DNA of 64,000 bases from Lojkania enalia (lineage: Eukaryota; Ascomycota; Dothideomycetes; Pleosporales). A model generated the notes under the pieces. It searched no databases, was not told the origin of the DNA, and was given only the letters and a program-made list of their open reading frames with translations. The stretch spans positions 1-64,000 of the forward strand of contig ML986621.1 in assembly GCA_010094045.1 (NCBI GenBank), written 5' to 3'. Position numbers and translations under genes: made by a program. Of this stretch, positions 44,458-56,345 are shown one piece after another; positions within the stretch are counted from its first letter, which is position 1; every line of letters starts with the position of its first letter.

Positions 44458-47400
44458 ATGGCGCGCTTACAGGTTTCTCTTCTCGCCCTCGCGAATCTAC
44501 TCATTCCCGTTGCCATCCTCGTCTTCGCCACCGGCTTCTTCCCCTATAAGCCCTTTATGCCAGGGCTTGCAACATATGAAGATCTAGGATGGGAGGGAAA
44601 GATGGCATGGACGAAGGAGCCAGACCCCAAGTTTGACAAACTCGTGTTCATGGTTGTAGATGCGTTGAGAAGCGATTTTGTATTCAGCAAGGAAAGTGGC
44701 ATGGCGTTTGTGCAGAGGTAGGATCCTTTCTTGTATACCCCTGAGTCGATTTAGCCACTACGGAATACTGATACGAAAAAAGCCTCATTCGCTCCGGCTC
44801 AGCAATACCGTTCACCGCCCATGCTACATCTCCGACCATCACTATGCCCCGCGTGAAGGCTATTACCACAGGTTCAATCCCGTCCTTTCTCGACGTGATA
44901 CTAAACTTCGCCGAAAGCGATACAACTTCCACTCTAGCGACACAGGACACATGGCTTGCGCAATTGAAAGCAAGGGAAGGCGGGAAATTGGTCATGTACG
45001 GTGATGATACCTGGTTGAAGCTATTTCCAGGTTTCTTTGAGCGTGCGGATGGAACGAGTAGCTTTTTTGTTTCGGTTAGTAGTTCCTAATCCCAGGCCAT
45101 TTACAGGCGTACGTAGAGAATACAATATTAAACATCTGTTAGGATTTCACAGAAGTTGACAACAACGTTACACGGCATGTCCCTGATGAATTACTGAATA
45201 GCGACTGGGATGCCATGATTATGCACTATTTAGGCTTAGATCATATTGGGCATAAGACTGGCCCCAAAGGTCCAAATATGGTTCCTAAGCAGAAAGAGAT
45301 GGACGGTATTGTTCGTCAGATTTACGAAGCAATTGAGAACGAGGAACATCTTCTAAATACACTATTTGTGCTCTGTGGCGATCATGGGATGAACGACGGA
45401 GGAAATCATGGAGGTTCCACGCCCGGGGAGACGTCGCCTGCCCTAGTGTTCATGTCGCCTAAGATCAAGAAGATCACAGAAGCTATGGAGCGCAAGTCTC
45501 CAATTGAGCCAAAAGCCAATTTTGAGTATTATAGGATAATTGAGCAGAGCGATATCGCGCCGACGCTTGCGGGCTTGATGGGATATCCTGTTCCTAAAAA
45601 TAACCTGGGTGTCTTCATTGAAGAGTTTCTTGACCTTTGGGACGACGGTAAGCCACAGAACAAGCCCCTCGATTCGTCCAGGCTAACTCTTTGGTAGCAG
45701 CTGACCGGGTCAGGTTACTACTTCATAACGCAAGGCAGATTAAAAAGATCGTAGAAGCTACATTTCCAAATTTGAGCTTTAGCGATGAGTTTGTGGAGGA
45801 TATGCATTGTGAGGGTAGCCTAAATAGTGGACAGGAGCTAGCATGTAAATGGCAGGATATTGTGCGAGCTATGTCGTCTGTTGCGAGCTTACATCCTCAG
45901 ATCAGGGTCGAGTATATCTACAATGTAAGTATGGCACTGTAAATTAGCTGAATCACATGCTGATTAGTTGTACAGTTCTGCCGTACCGCTCAAAATGTCA
46001 TGAGCAGCACAGCATCGAACTACAATGTCTCACGCCTCGTGCTCGGAACATCACTTGCCTTCCTCTCTTTTGCCTTCACTCTAGCCTCCCTTTACCGAAG
46101 ACTACGGGACGTATCCGCATCCGGCATCTTCTACACTCTGACCCTCGTTCTCTACTGCATTTTAATGTTCGCATCATCTTACGTCGAAGAAGAGCACAAT
46201 TTCTGGTACTGGGCAACTTCACTGTGGTTCTTCTATCTCTTTATCTCTGACTCCCGAGAACAATGGTTTAAGAACTTCATCTTTCATCCTGCCATAATGC
46301 TCCTTTTCTTGCATCGCATCGCCCGCCGCTGGAACCAAACAGGTCAGAAATATGCGGGCGCAGATGATATTGCGCACTCGATTATTTTTCTTGGGCGCAA
46401 TAGTATTGTGCTTTGGAGCCTGGTAGGAGCTACGTATATGGACATTGTTCTACGATTAGCTCAACACGTTGCCCGCTCGCTAGCTACTTTTATCTCTGAT
46501 CAATCTGTTGGAGAAGCCGAATCTACAGAAGGGCACCGATTCATGGCCACAATTGCTATTTTGCCATTGGGAATCACAGCATTCGTGTTCAAGATGGCGT
46601 TCACAGCAAGAGATGCCCCAGAGTTAGTGCTAGGGCTAAACGAAGAATTGCTAGCATGGCTAGATAGCACGGCTCTAGTTGAAATGGCAAGAATGGTGTT
46701 TGGCGGGATTGCATTAACTGCGAGTTGGATTGCGTCTGCGGAATGGAAGAGGGCTGTGAACAAGAAGAAAGGGCGGGGGAACGGCGGTAGGTTATATTTC
46801 AATCCCGCTTTGGCACCCTAGAATGGAGGATGGCTAACACTTTTTAGACTTTGCAATTGCTCTATTTGACTTGGCTATCCTCTTCCTTATGACGCAAACA
46901 AAAGCACAGAACATCCCCCTCTACCTCCTCTTCCGCGTGCAGCTCTTCTTCCTCAGTAAGTCGCGTTCCCTTTCAACCATATCTATCCGCGATTCCAACG
47001 TACAGCTTGTAGGATATCTTAACCTGACCCCGCTTGCCATAACTCTAACAACCCTTCTCTTGACGCAATCCGCATTCTTCATCCTCGGAAACTCCAACGC
47101 AATATCTTCAATTGACCTCTCGAACTCCTACAACGGTGTCTCAGGCTTCAATATCACAGTTGTTGGCACCCTCGTCTTTCTGTCTAATTGGGCAGGGCCG
47201 GTATATTGGTCCTTAGCCGGCATCACATTACTTGGTAGCCACGGAAAGACGCAGAGATACATCGACGAGGGGGAGTTGGATAACAGGGACTGGATTAAAA
47301 AGGAGAGAGAACACTTGGATCGACTAGTCAGGCAAGAGAAGAGGGAAGGGGAAATGCGTAGTGGATGGGCAGGTTGGGAGGAACATGTGGCGCTTTTGAC

Positions 47401-47581
47401 ATTGTTTGTCGGGGCGAGTCTGGTAAGTGTGATGACGGCTTGTACCGTGTTGAGACAACACTTGTTCGTTTGGAGTGTCTTTAGTCCAAAGTTTTTATAT
47501 GGTATGGCGTGGAGTGTGGCGTGGCATTTTGGGATTACGGTAGGGCTGGGAGCATTGTGGTGGTGGGTGGGTGGGTGGTGA
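44458..47581 (+). CDS. GPI7: GPI ethanolamine phosphate transferase 2 (Gpi7/Las21)
   Basis: Seven exons: 44458-44717, 44783-45074, 45143-45647, 45698-45924, 45976-46786, 46848-46955, 47013-47581, giving 923 residues. It begins with a signal-anchor helix (LLALANLLIPVAILVFATGFFP). The alkaline-phosphatase-like lumenal domain follows, with metal-site motifs LVFMVVDALRSDFV, HATSPTITMPRVKAITTG, MHYLGLDHIGHKTGP and CGDHGMNDGGNHGGSTPGE. Then come many membrane helices. The enzyme adds ethanolamine phosphate to the second mannose of the GPI precursor in the ER. Family usual length is 830-950. The last acceptor (cttgtag, exon 7) was chosen because the nearer cgtacag gives an immediate stop. Confidence 0.94.
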
Positions 47582-47906
47582 GGGTCCTTTCAGGCATGAG
47601 ACCCATTGCATTGCATTCCTATAGTTGTTTGCATTTGTAAATTATCACACGACGATGACTGGGTCTGCTTCCTCGGTGCTCTACTTCATCGTTGCGAAGC
47701 CAGCGTATCCTTCCGTGTTCCCTCCTTTTCGACTGAAGCATATTTTCAGCTAGGCCGCATCATCTAGATACTGTCAAAAAAGTGGAAGAAACCCTAGTTA
47801 TCCTGCCACAGACCCCCTTTCCCCTTTTCCCATCGCTATCCATGTTACACGTCTCTCCGATCCCGTCGCTGTCCCTCACCAGTGTCCACTTGTGCTTCTC
47901 GTCCTC

Positions 47907-48206
47907 CTACTTCTCCGTCTTGCTCAAGCGCTCCGCTGGCGTCTGCTCAGATGCGCTGTCCGCATTGCTCGTTCCTCTTGCGAGAGTGATATATGAATAA
48001 TTCTCATTAGCTTCAATAATCTGGAAGAGTGGTTGGGATTGATGGGTGCGGGGAGGGCTGGCCTGCGGTTGAGAAGTTATGCTTGGCGTGCTTGCCGGGT
48101 TACGAGCTAGCACCATTCGACTCGTTGCCTCCCACATAAACTTGGTAATTTCCGAGCCCAGAGAAGGTGGATTTGGTGACCGGGGCAGGACTAATATAGG
48201 TGACAA
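47907..48206 (-). CDS. Possible coding exon, hypothetical
   Basis: An open frame of 99 codons, extending upstream without stop to about 48,390 but with no earlier Met. It includes GSEITKFMWEATSRMVLARNPAS and FQIIEANENYSYITLARGTS, which look more protein-like than neighbouring shadow ORFs. There is no recognised domain. It could be the last exon of a small spliced gene or chance; the upstream exon was not found. Confidence 0.25.
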   Translation of the reverse strand: MSPILVLPRSPNPPSLGSEITKFMWEATSRMVLARNPASTPSITSQPQASPPRTHQSQPLFQIIEANENYSYITLARGTSNADSASEQTPAERLSKTEK

Positions 48207-49206
48207 GCTTGTTGTTGTAGCTGGGACGGGGTCTATGTCAAGTGTGCTTGATACGGCGATTGGCCTGGAGATCGAAGGGTATTTTTGGCTACTGAAGAAG
48301 CGAGATTCTAGGCAAGCAAGAATATGTAAGAGGATATAAGACGCGAATACACATGTTCTTATGTTTGAGTGGGGTTTTCAACTGCATACTATCCAACTGT
48401 TCTAGGCTTCTTCGTAGCGGATTGATCTAGGAGATCTTCTATGAGCCCTCAAAAAAATTGGAATAGGTGGCTAACCTTTTGGTTGATTATTGTTTAGATG
48501 AATGGGACTAGGACAATTTTAAGTGGGGAGGTCACGTAAACTTTCTCCTGAAGGATCGAAATGGAGTTTTCTTGCTGGTACCGCTTTCCTGTCACTGGCA
48601 GGTCCGGAGGCATGGGGCTCATTATATTAGGTCCTCGTGCCGAATGGAAGCGACCCTGTAAAGCCAGTGTCAGTACACTTAAATTGCGATTTGGAGTGAG
48701 TCACCAGTGGTAGAATACACATAGGTACGCGACGGAAGAGGGCAAATGGCAAATGGCTACTATATCCTCGCTTTTAAAAACCGTCCTATACGCTTAATTG
48801 ACTGCACTGTGCTTCTGTAATTCTATTTTCGGCTCTAGTATCTGTGTGAATTAGGTAGTTAGAGTATGTAGTGGATAGTTCGTGATACGAGAAGGAATTT
48901 GCAGTACGTGGCCGACATGGATTTATTTCACTGTCGCACTTTCTACCAAATCCTACTTCTTTAGGCGTCTGCTGTGAAAGTTAAAAGTAGCTTGAGATCA
49001 TGCTCGTAGTGATAGTGATAGCGACTACTATGGCCGTGATAGACCAAGTACTGGTAATGGGGACTTGGAGATGAACCATAGATATTTGCCCTCAAGTAAA
49101 GCATAGAGAGTCACGTTGAAAACTTAATTGCAGAAATAAAAATAGGTTAGACATCAATTCTTCACAGCCTCGGGAGGACATATCCACTTGGAAAGAATGT
49201 TCAATC

Positions 49207-49234
49207 AATATATATATATATATATATATATATA
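49207..49234. repeat. (TA)n microsatellite
   Basis: About 14 uninterrupted TA units in the gene-poor spacer. Confidence 0.9.
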
Positions 49235-50214
49235 GATTTGTTATGTTTTAAGTTAATACACTAAAGATAAATCCCAAGCTATATTTTAGACTCAAGTTCC
49301 CATATTGCAGCTCTTGAACACGAGATATTCAGATTTAAAAACAAATGGAGAACGTTAGAGCTTAGTGCCTACCGACTTGAAACTCGAGAAACCTCGGATA
49401 TTACCTGGGTAATTTTTTTAATCACCACTTTTGGCGATCTTCTATATACATTTTCTGTAACTGGCTGTATTCAAACTTTAGGGCCCATTCCAAGATTCAT
49501 GATCCGTAGCAAAGTGATGTGATATACATAAAGAACTCAATAAGATGTGAGAGGAGAATATGCGAAGGACGTCTTAGACGCTTGCAGTCATACGAACCTA
49601 TCGAGCAGGTGTGGGGTATTATGGTTTTATCTGTAGACTTTGAAGCTTCGTGATAGAGCGGTTGTCGGAGAAACGATGGGTCAATAGAGACGCAAACAAC
49701 AGACGAGGATTAGCCGCGAGGAAGTAAATGATGGTGTTCGCAGTTCCAAAGGGCCACTGGCCTTTACAGTCTTCTAGATACCGTCATACAATGCGCTCGT
49801 CAATCGGCATAAGGAGCGGATGAAGAGCGAAGTAGGATCTTGGCGCTGACGGGTCCATGCAGTGCTAACCCCAAGTCATCACCAAAAATGAGAAAAGTGG
49901 ACTTAGTTTTTGATTGAGCCGTTACTAGATACCTAGCACACTGATTGCCCATCACTGTCTCTAATTGCGTCCGCCTTTTCCAAGGGTTGGCTGTGCTCGA
50001 AACCACCCCCGAAGCGAAGTGTCGTGTGGGACTGGGTCATGCAAAATAGAAATAGAAAACCGACAAGACCGTGATGAAGACCCCCAAACACCGTTCGCAA
50101 AAGACCAGTTCCCTAGCAGACGCGGCTAGCGTAATGACCCGCGGGATCGCGGGTCATATAAAACTCATAACGGATGCATGATCAGGAAAGGGTGCCGAGA
50201 CACTTAATAGTGAC

Positions 50215-50837
50215 TTAGCGATCCTCGGCCCACTCGTTCTCGCGGCGGATCTGATCTTCCTCCTCGGGTGTGAAGTCATTCTGGATGTTGAATGTCTTGC
50301 GGATCTCGTCAGGGGACTTGCCCTTGATCATATTGGCGACAGTCTTGCAGCCAACATCAAGGAGCGCCTTGATGTCGAGGTAGTTGGCAGCCTACGCGCA
50401 CATTAGCATATTGCAGGTCAACCACAGTAGGCAGTGGAAAAGTATACCAAAATGATCTCGAAGAGCATCTCCTGGTCGACCTGCATAAACTTCTGGTCCC
50501 ACTCGTCGATGTCGGTCGACTTCTTGCGGGAGTCCGAATCATCGTCCTGGGAGGCGGGGGGGTCTTTGCGGTGGTGGTCGCACCATTCGAGGACCTTCTT
50601 CATGACGGCCTCGTTGACCTATGGCGTGGCGTTAGCTTGGACTGGAGGACGGAAGAAGCGGGAGTGAGCACGCACGTTGGGGATGGGGATGGCCTCGCCA
50701 GTCTCGCCGCCGAGATCTTCGAGCAAGTTCTTGATGAGGATCGAGCGCTCGGCGACCTCGCGCTCGACCGTCAGATCGGCATTGTCGGAGGTGGTGAGGA
50801 CAATCTTCTTGGTGCCTTCTGCGGATGCGGAAGCCAT
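50215..50837 (-). CDS. SKP1: SCF adaptor Skp1 (SconC)
   Basis: Three exons on minus: 50837-50676, 50618-50448, 50391-50215, all phase 0, giving 169 residues. The BTB/POZ-type fold is visible: [32 protein letters not shown], then [20 protein letters not shown]. An Asp/Lys loop follows ([16 protein letters not shown]), then [21 protein letters not shown]. Exon 3 begins [22 protein letters not shown], followed by [35 protein letters not shown], the F-box-binding helices. Skp1 bridges F-box proteins to the cullin of the SCF ligase. It lies about 30 kb from RBX1 and 35 kb from CDC34. In Aspergillus the orthologue is sconC, a regulator of sulphur metabolism. Confidence 0.96.
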
Positions 50838-52108
50838 GTCGACGGTGGAGGTGGGTGAGAGATGCGGGGTCGAGGATCGGGGGCGGATGCGACGAAGCAG
50901 GTGGGAGGAGCGTTGAACTGGAGCTTTGTGTGTGGGTATGGAAGAGAATGGGCCGGGTGGGGGCGGGCGCTATATATGTGTGTGGACAGTGGCCGATGAT
51001 TCCTACGTTTGCGAGGGTTAATGTGAAGGCAGCGATGTCGACAAGCTGCGCCCGCACGAGAGGCGAGGCTAAGTCAGGCGCCAGTCAGCCGCAAGTGGAC
51101 TAGCGCTCAGGCTCCAACAAAGACCTCCCAGCTCGGGGGTTGCTCTCCACTGGAGCCTTACTTTCAAAGCCATTCCTGCCATTCCCGCCATTCCCACCAC
51201 GGCTTTGCTCCCCCTAGTGCGCTACTGCGGCAATCAGTTGCCTCCTGTTACGCTTGAGGCAGTGGAACCACGGAACCAACGTGGCATGGCTAGCATTTGC
51301 CCTCCGAACGAGAAGGGTCGTTGAAAAAAGGGAGCGGGCGTCATGCTCATATTCCTCGCCTCTCATCCTGGCACAATGCCGTATGTTGGCCATGATGTCA
51401 ATTGTTCCCCGGTCCTGATTCGACGTGATATGGACCGAGTTTGGCAGCACCGAGTTTGGCAGCACCGAGAATCGGGGGGCGTAATATTATTCAACAACCA
51501 CAGTGTGAATAAATGCATGCTACTCGCCACCATACCCGGCCAGACACCGGGGGCAGCTGCCAGCAAACTATAGACTCGGCCTCGAGGTAGACGTCAGCTG
51601 GGTAAGGTATATGTACTGCACCTTAGCCATCATCCATCCCTACCTAGGTCGGGTACATAGTTCAGGTGTACCTTTCTAGCCGCTTTGGGCAGTTGGGCAG
51701 GTCCGGATCACGGGACCGCGCATACGCCAAGGCCGGCCTGGTACGCATCGAGCAAAAGGCCAGGGCAGTACCCATCATCATTTGCGGCTATATATCGTCG
51801 TCTTAGCACGCCGTCTGACGGATGGCCTCTACCTCTCTGCTTTTCTTTCTTCTTCAAGATGTAACTAATCTTCCCCCGCGCTCGTTATCTTGCACTGCTG
51901 CGAATCAGCGGCTTCTCCTTTCCGTACCCCTTGTAGGTACATGGGCAGCGTGGTTGCGGCACCACCATCGACTCGGACTTGCGTTTGATCACGCCGCTTG
52001 GTAACAGGCTATTGCCTGGTGATCGCAGTGTGCAATCGACGCTCCGGACGACACCATGCGCCTGCCCGACACTTGCTGCAACAGACCCGGATTCCCTCTG
52101 TAGCTAGT
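50838..52108. promoter_or_regulatory. Divergent promoter SKP1 (-) / SMP3 (+)
   Basis: About 1.27 kb between divergent starts. It includes a direct duplication of a 15-bp unit (ccgagtttggcagca at about 51437 and 51452) and a short cattcc(t/c)gc array near 51173-51199. ORFs on both strands are short and unrecognised. Confidence 0.45.
51437..51470. repeat. 15-bp tandem duplication
   Basis: Two adjacent copies of ccgagtttggcagca, with a third partial ccgag. It lies in the SKP1/SMP3 intergenic region. Confidence 0.8.
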
Positions 52109-53831
52109 ATGTGGCGGAGAACGTATTTCTTCCTCCTTCTCGTGCGCATCTACTTTGCGTTGTCGCCCAGCTATCTGCACCCGGACGAAAATTTCCAGGG
52201 CCCCGAGGTCATTGCGGGTAAGGATACATTCCAGTGCGCCCACGCCTGCCATGTGCCTGCGACTGACAGACTCTTGCCCCTAGGACGCGTCTTCTCCTAC
52301 CCCGTCCACGAAACCTGGGAGTTCACCTCCGAGAACCCCATCCGCAGCACCTTCCCGCTATGGCTCGCCTACGGTTGGCCCATGTATCTCCTGCGCTGGC
52401 TCTGGGAAGGCTTTGGGCATGACGAGGTCTCGCCGTCGGTCGTATACTGGACGCTGCGCGTGCTGATGCTCGCCTTGAGCCTAGTCCTGGGCGACGGAGC
52501 AATTCATGAGCTTGTGCAGTCTACGACGCGTGCCCGGCGCGTCGCTGTGCTCGTCGCATCCTCATACGTCACCTGGACGTTCCAAACGCACACCTTCTCG
52601 AATAGCTTGGAAACGCTGCTGGTGAGCTGGAGCCTGGTGCGAATTCGCCGGATCGTCGAAGACAAGGTACGCCTCCTACGTCTGCATCAGAATGCGCCTC
52701 CGATCCTAGCTCTTGCAGTAACACGATACACAGAAGCACTCCGGCGTCTTGGCCTCGTCCATCCTGGGTATCTTGGTAGTCATCGGTATATTCAACCGCA
52801 TTACCTTCCCGGCATATCTTCTGTTCCCCTCCTTAAGCCTCATTCCTCATTTTCGGCGCAAGTATGTTTGCTCTGATCGTCCCAATCCCGACAGCATTAA
52901 CTTATAAATTAGGCCCTTCTCCCTCATATTCATCACCTTTTTTGCTCTTATCACAATGTTTATAGCCATCTGCATTGACACTGCATTTTATACCCCAGGC
53001 GAATTCGCCTTCTCGGCCGTCTTCCGGCATCCAGTCATCACGCCGCTCAACAACTTTAGATATAACAAAGACTCGGCCAATCTCGCGAAACATGGCTTAC
53101 ATCCGCCCTACCAACATTTCCTCATCAACCTACCACAGCTACTTGGCCCAGCATTTCCGCTCCTTTTCCTCCTCCGCCGCCGGCACTTTAGTCCGCAACT
53201 ACTATCAGCAATATCGGGGATCGCACTCTTGAGCGTCATCCCTCATCAAGAGGCGCGTTTTCTGGTCCCAGCATTGCCACTGATTCTCGCCTCTATTCGC
53301 GTCCCACGATCGCATGTCAAGCTTTGGGTGACACTGTGGATAATGTTTAATGCTGCCCTGGGAACCCTAATGGGCGTCTACCACCAGGGTGGTATCGTCC
53401 CCGTTCAAATGCATATCGCCAAGACCAACGAGTCTGTCTCCCATGCTTACTGGTGGAAAACGTATAGCCCACCGACCTGGCTTCTAAATGGCAAGAATGA
53501 AGAGCTCAAGACAGTGGACCTGATGGGTATGCCGGGTCCCAAGATGCTCGAGAATGTGAAGAGTAGCCTACCTCCATGCCGAACACGGAAGCCCCCCACA
53601 GTTAATCATTCAGCGACGTATCTTGTTGCCCCACGAAGTGCTTACTTCCTGAAAGAGCAGGCACTAAATAAAGAAATTATCCTAGACGAAGTGTGGAGCT
53701 ATAAAAAGCACTTAAATCTGGATGACATGGACTTTGCCGATGACGGAGTCTGGAAGACCCTCAGGAGGGTTGTAGGAGACAGGGGCCTGGTCATTTGGCG
53801 AATAAGTCGAAACTGTTGGGCGACTGAATAG
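52109..53831 (+). CDS. SMP3: GPI mannosyltransferase 4 (Smp3, PIG-Z)
   Basis: Four exons: 52109-52217, 52284-52666, 52734-52861, 52913-53831, giving 512 residues. Starts [20 protein letters not shown], a signal-anchor helix, then the GT22 lumenal motif [12 protein letters not shown] with the conserved His-x-Asp-Glu. The joined [27 protein letters not shown] is typical of Smp3 proteins. Exons 3 and 4 restore [30 protein letters not shown] and [49 protein letters not shown]. The enzyme adds the fourth mannose to the GPI precursor from Dol-P-Man, a step needed in yeast before ethanolamine transfer. GPI7, acting in the same pathway, is 4.5 kb upstream. Confidence 0.94.
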
Positions 53832-53833
53832 TG

Positions 53834-53864
<31 letters not shown>

Positions 53865-54219
53865 TATATTTTCTAGAATGGCCTAATAAATTAGGCTCTA
53901 TTGTTTTTCCTTTGGGATCTTGGGGCTTGGAGTTTTTCTAGATTAGGTGTTATTTTGGCATACCTTCGACTCTTGATACCCTCATTAACATGGTTCGATA
54001 ATCCTAGATCAAAAATTTTTAATTTTTATTTAATTTTTTTTTTTTTTTTTTTTNNNNNNNNNNNNNNNNNNNNNNNNNNNNNNNNNNNNNNNNNAATTTT
54101 TAATTTTTATTTAATTTTTTTTTTTTTTATTTAATCGCACCTGATCTCCTACCATTTCTCCGTCCATATACAGAAGACGCCCATATTTGCACCAATAGTT
54201 ACAATAATTGTACACTGAT
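53832..54219. other. Convergent spacer SMP3 / PGS1 with T-rich repeats and a gap
   Basis: Contains a (attttt)n-type array at 53834-53868, long T runs and an assembly gap. No gene: the ORF across the gap is an artefact of N translation. Confidence 0.7.
54054..54094. other. Assembly gap (41 N)
   Basis: A run of 41 N. Both sides carry the same sequence (aatttttaatttttatttaa followed by poly-T), so the two flanks may be one locus duplicated around a homopolymer. Confidence 0.95.
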
Positions 54220-56165
54220 TTACAAAGCCCCGCCTAACACCCTTACAAGCCACATGCTCAACTTAACACCAATACTAACTTTCCTATCCGGCTTCTCAAA
54301 CTCGCTCTCATTGACTCGCTTGGCATACTCTCCCAACCACTTCACCTCCTCACCTAACCTCTTCCTCAACCCGGTGTCCAACGTGGCAATGATAACGTTG
54401 GCTTCCAGATCCAACTCATAAGAGCGTTTGGTATAGTTGGACGACCCAACAACTGCGATACTAGGATCCTGTTCCCTATCTAATCGATCCGAAACTTCGG
54501 GCGACGTGGGGAAGGTGATCCACAGTCCTTTCGCATGATACGTCCACCCACCCTCCTCGCTAATCTTCCCTCTTTTCCACTCTTTCAACGCGATGCTCTC
54601 GTCTAGGCCCTCGTATCGTACGCGTTTGAGGAATTGCTTAGCGAGATGCGTGTATGCGTCTGGTAACATACCGCTTACGCCCTTGCTGCCGAAGAATCCG
54701 TTGGCGTGTGGATGGGCAGTTAGGACGGTGCCCGAGCGCGGGCGGGTGGAGAGGAGAAGACGGCGGAACGAGGGCGTCATGTTGAAGTAGCCCGCTGTGA
54801 AGGTCCAGATTGAGGGGTAGAAAGGGGGGCGTGAGAGGGAGGTTAGGAGGGTTGTTAGGGCGGGGAGTTCTGTGGAGGTGTCTAGGAGTGGGACGAGAGA
54901 GAGGACAGGGTAGATGTGAGTGTTTGATTCAAGAGGAGGTGTTGGAGATGTGGGTGTAGCTGAAGGAGTGAGGAGGTGTGAGAGGTGATTTGAGGCGGAA
55001 GCTTTGAATTGAGCAGGAGAGTCTAAGGGGGAAGGGGCCGGGTTATTGGTCGGCCATGTCATTGTGTACCCGGCGGGCTCAGGTGAAGGTTGGATGGAGA
55101 AGCTTAGATCGCAGACGCCAGAATGGATTTTTGAGAAGTAGGATGTCAGGGCTGCGGATGAGAAGAGATGGTAGCGGTCTTGCCGGTTGGTGAAGTAATC
55201 GGAGCTTAGGTTGGCGCCGGAAATGATGATCTCGTTGTCGATGCCGTAGAGCTTCATGTGTTGTAGTCCCCATCCCTCATTAATCCTTTTGGGGACAATT
55301 CTCTTTCGTATTCCGGTGAGATTTGGTGTGTGGAACATACGTACTTCAACCCTGTCTCCAAATTCGGAGATTAGGGGGACAAGAAGTGAAGCGCATGATT
55401 GCTTGGGTGTTTCTCGGGTTCCTCGGAGAGCGTCGGTGAGGATGGAGACTCGGAGTTTAGGGTTATTTTGGAGGGCGGAACGGATCGTAGAGATCAGTTC
55501 GTGCTCAGTTTTCCCGATATAAAGGGTACTGAGGTAGATCTGGTTCTGGGCCTTCGAGATTTTAGACTACGAGTGGTCAGTTAAGGATCCATTTAGGTAA
55601 GTTTAATGGGCAGGAAAAGGGGATATGGAGCCAACTCAAGCTATAGAAAGACCACAGATTGTATACTGCAATCAACGGATTTGATACATCGACAATAATT
55701 ACGGGGGAAGTGCAAGAAAATCTAAGGGGAAGATGATGTGGGAACTAACTAGAAGAAATCGAAATATCAAGAGGGAGACTTTAGACGACTAGAGTAATTT
55801 GAAAGGATTTCCCAGAGTATAAAGAAGAAGAGCTTTGAAAAGTAATCCTGAACCGTTGCAATAAGGCACTGCAAAGGATAAAGCATGTGAAAAGTACAAA
55901 CCTTGAGTGTTTCATAGAATTCGGCTGGAGTCTTAATAATTTGAATCTGTTCAGGGGCGATCTCAAACCTGGGAGCTATCCTATCCAAGTCTACTGTGAT
56001 TGCAGCAAGCATTGAGGCTTGCGAATGGGATGCAGGAGAAGGTGTTGGTGCTGCATTTCCTGTTAAATATCTCCTTGAAACTCGACAAGGATGACTGGCC
56101 GATTGCATCATCCGTGTTAAACGACTTCTCGGGCATTGAGATCTTATTGAGTTTCGTATTATCAT
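54220..56165 (-). CDS. PGS1: Phosphatidylglycerophosphate synthase Pgs1
   Basis: Two exons on minus, 56165-55902 and 55566-54220, giving 536 residues. The N terminus (MIIRNSIRSQCPRSRLTRMMQ) is basic and acid-free, as expected of a mitochondrial presequence. Exon 1 ends IKTPAEFYETLK and exon 2 begins SKISKAQNQIYLSTLYIGKTEHELI, the usual Pgs1 core. The first phospholipase-D HKD motif is H191-M-K193-LYGI-D198, followed by IIISGANLSSDYFTNRQDRY. The second is near HAKGLWI with VVGSSNYTKRSYELDLE. It makes PGP from CDP-diacylglycerol and glycerol-3-phosphate, the committed step to cardiolipin. The 335-nt intron is by far the longest found in the window. Confidence 0.94.
55567..55901 (-). other. Long intron of PGS1
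   Basis: 335 nt, donor gtttgt, acceptor actcgtag. It contains internal acceptor-like sites (ctttgcag) close to the donor, so alternative splicing or an extra small exon is possible. No obvious snoRNA boxes seen by eye. Confidence 0.6.
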
Positions 56166-56345
56166 TGTGATTTTGATAGACGCATGAACGTTGTACTATC
56201 TCTCTCCGAAAGCTTTAGTTGTTGAAGTTGAAAGCGGCAAGGACTATGGTGCTTATACTAATTAGGGTTAGTGTTCCATGCTTGGCTCATCTTCACCTCA
56301 CGAACCTAGGCTCGAAGCTCACCTCCACCGAACAACGCCGTAGCA
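56166..56345. promoter_or_regulatory. 180-bp bidirectional promoter PGS1 / NDUFA12
   Basis: The start codons of two mitochondrial genes diverge from only 180 bases. The tract contains gaagttgaaagcggc and cttatactaattagggttag. A shared promoter is likely. Confidence 0.55.

Larger units (their letters stand above)
47582..50214. other. Gene-poor convergent region GPI7 / SKP1
   Basis: 2.6 kb between two stop codons, moderately AT-rich, not RIPed (CA and TG are common). It contains a TA microsatellite and one open stretch (47907-48206). No transposon, tRNA or rRNA is recognisable. Confidence 0.5.

Noticed and set aside
53901..54134. ORF spanning the N gap
   Set aside because: The translation runs through unknown bases and poly-T; an artefact.
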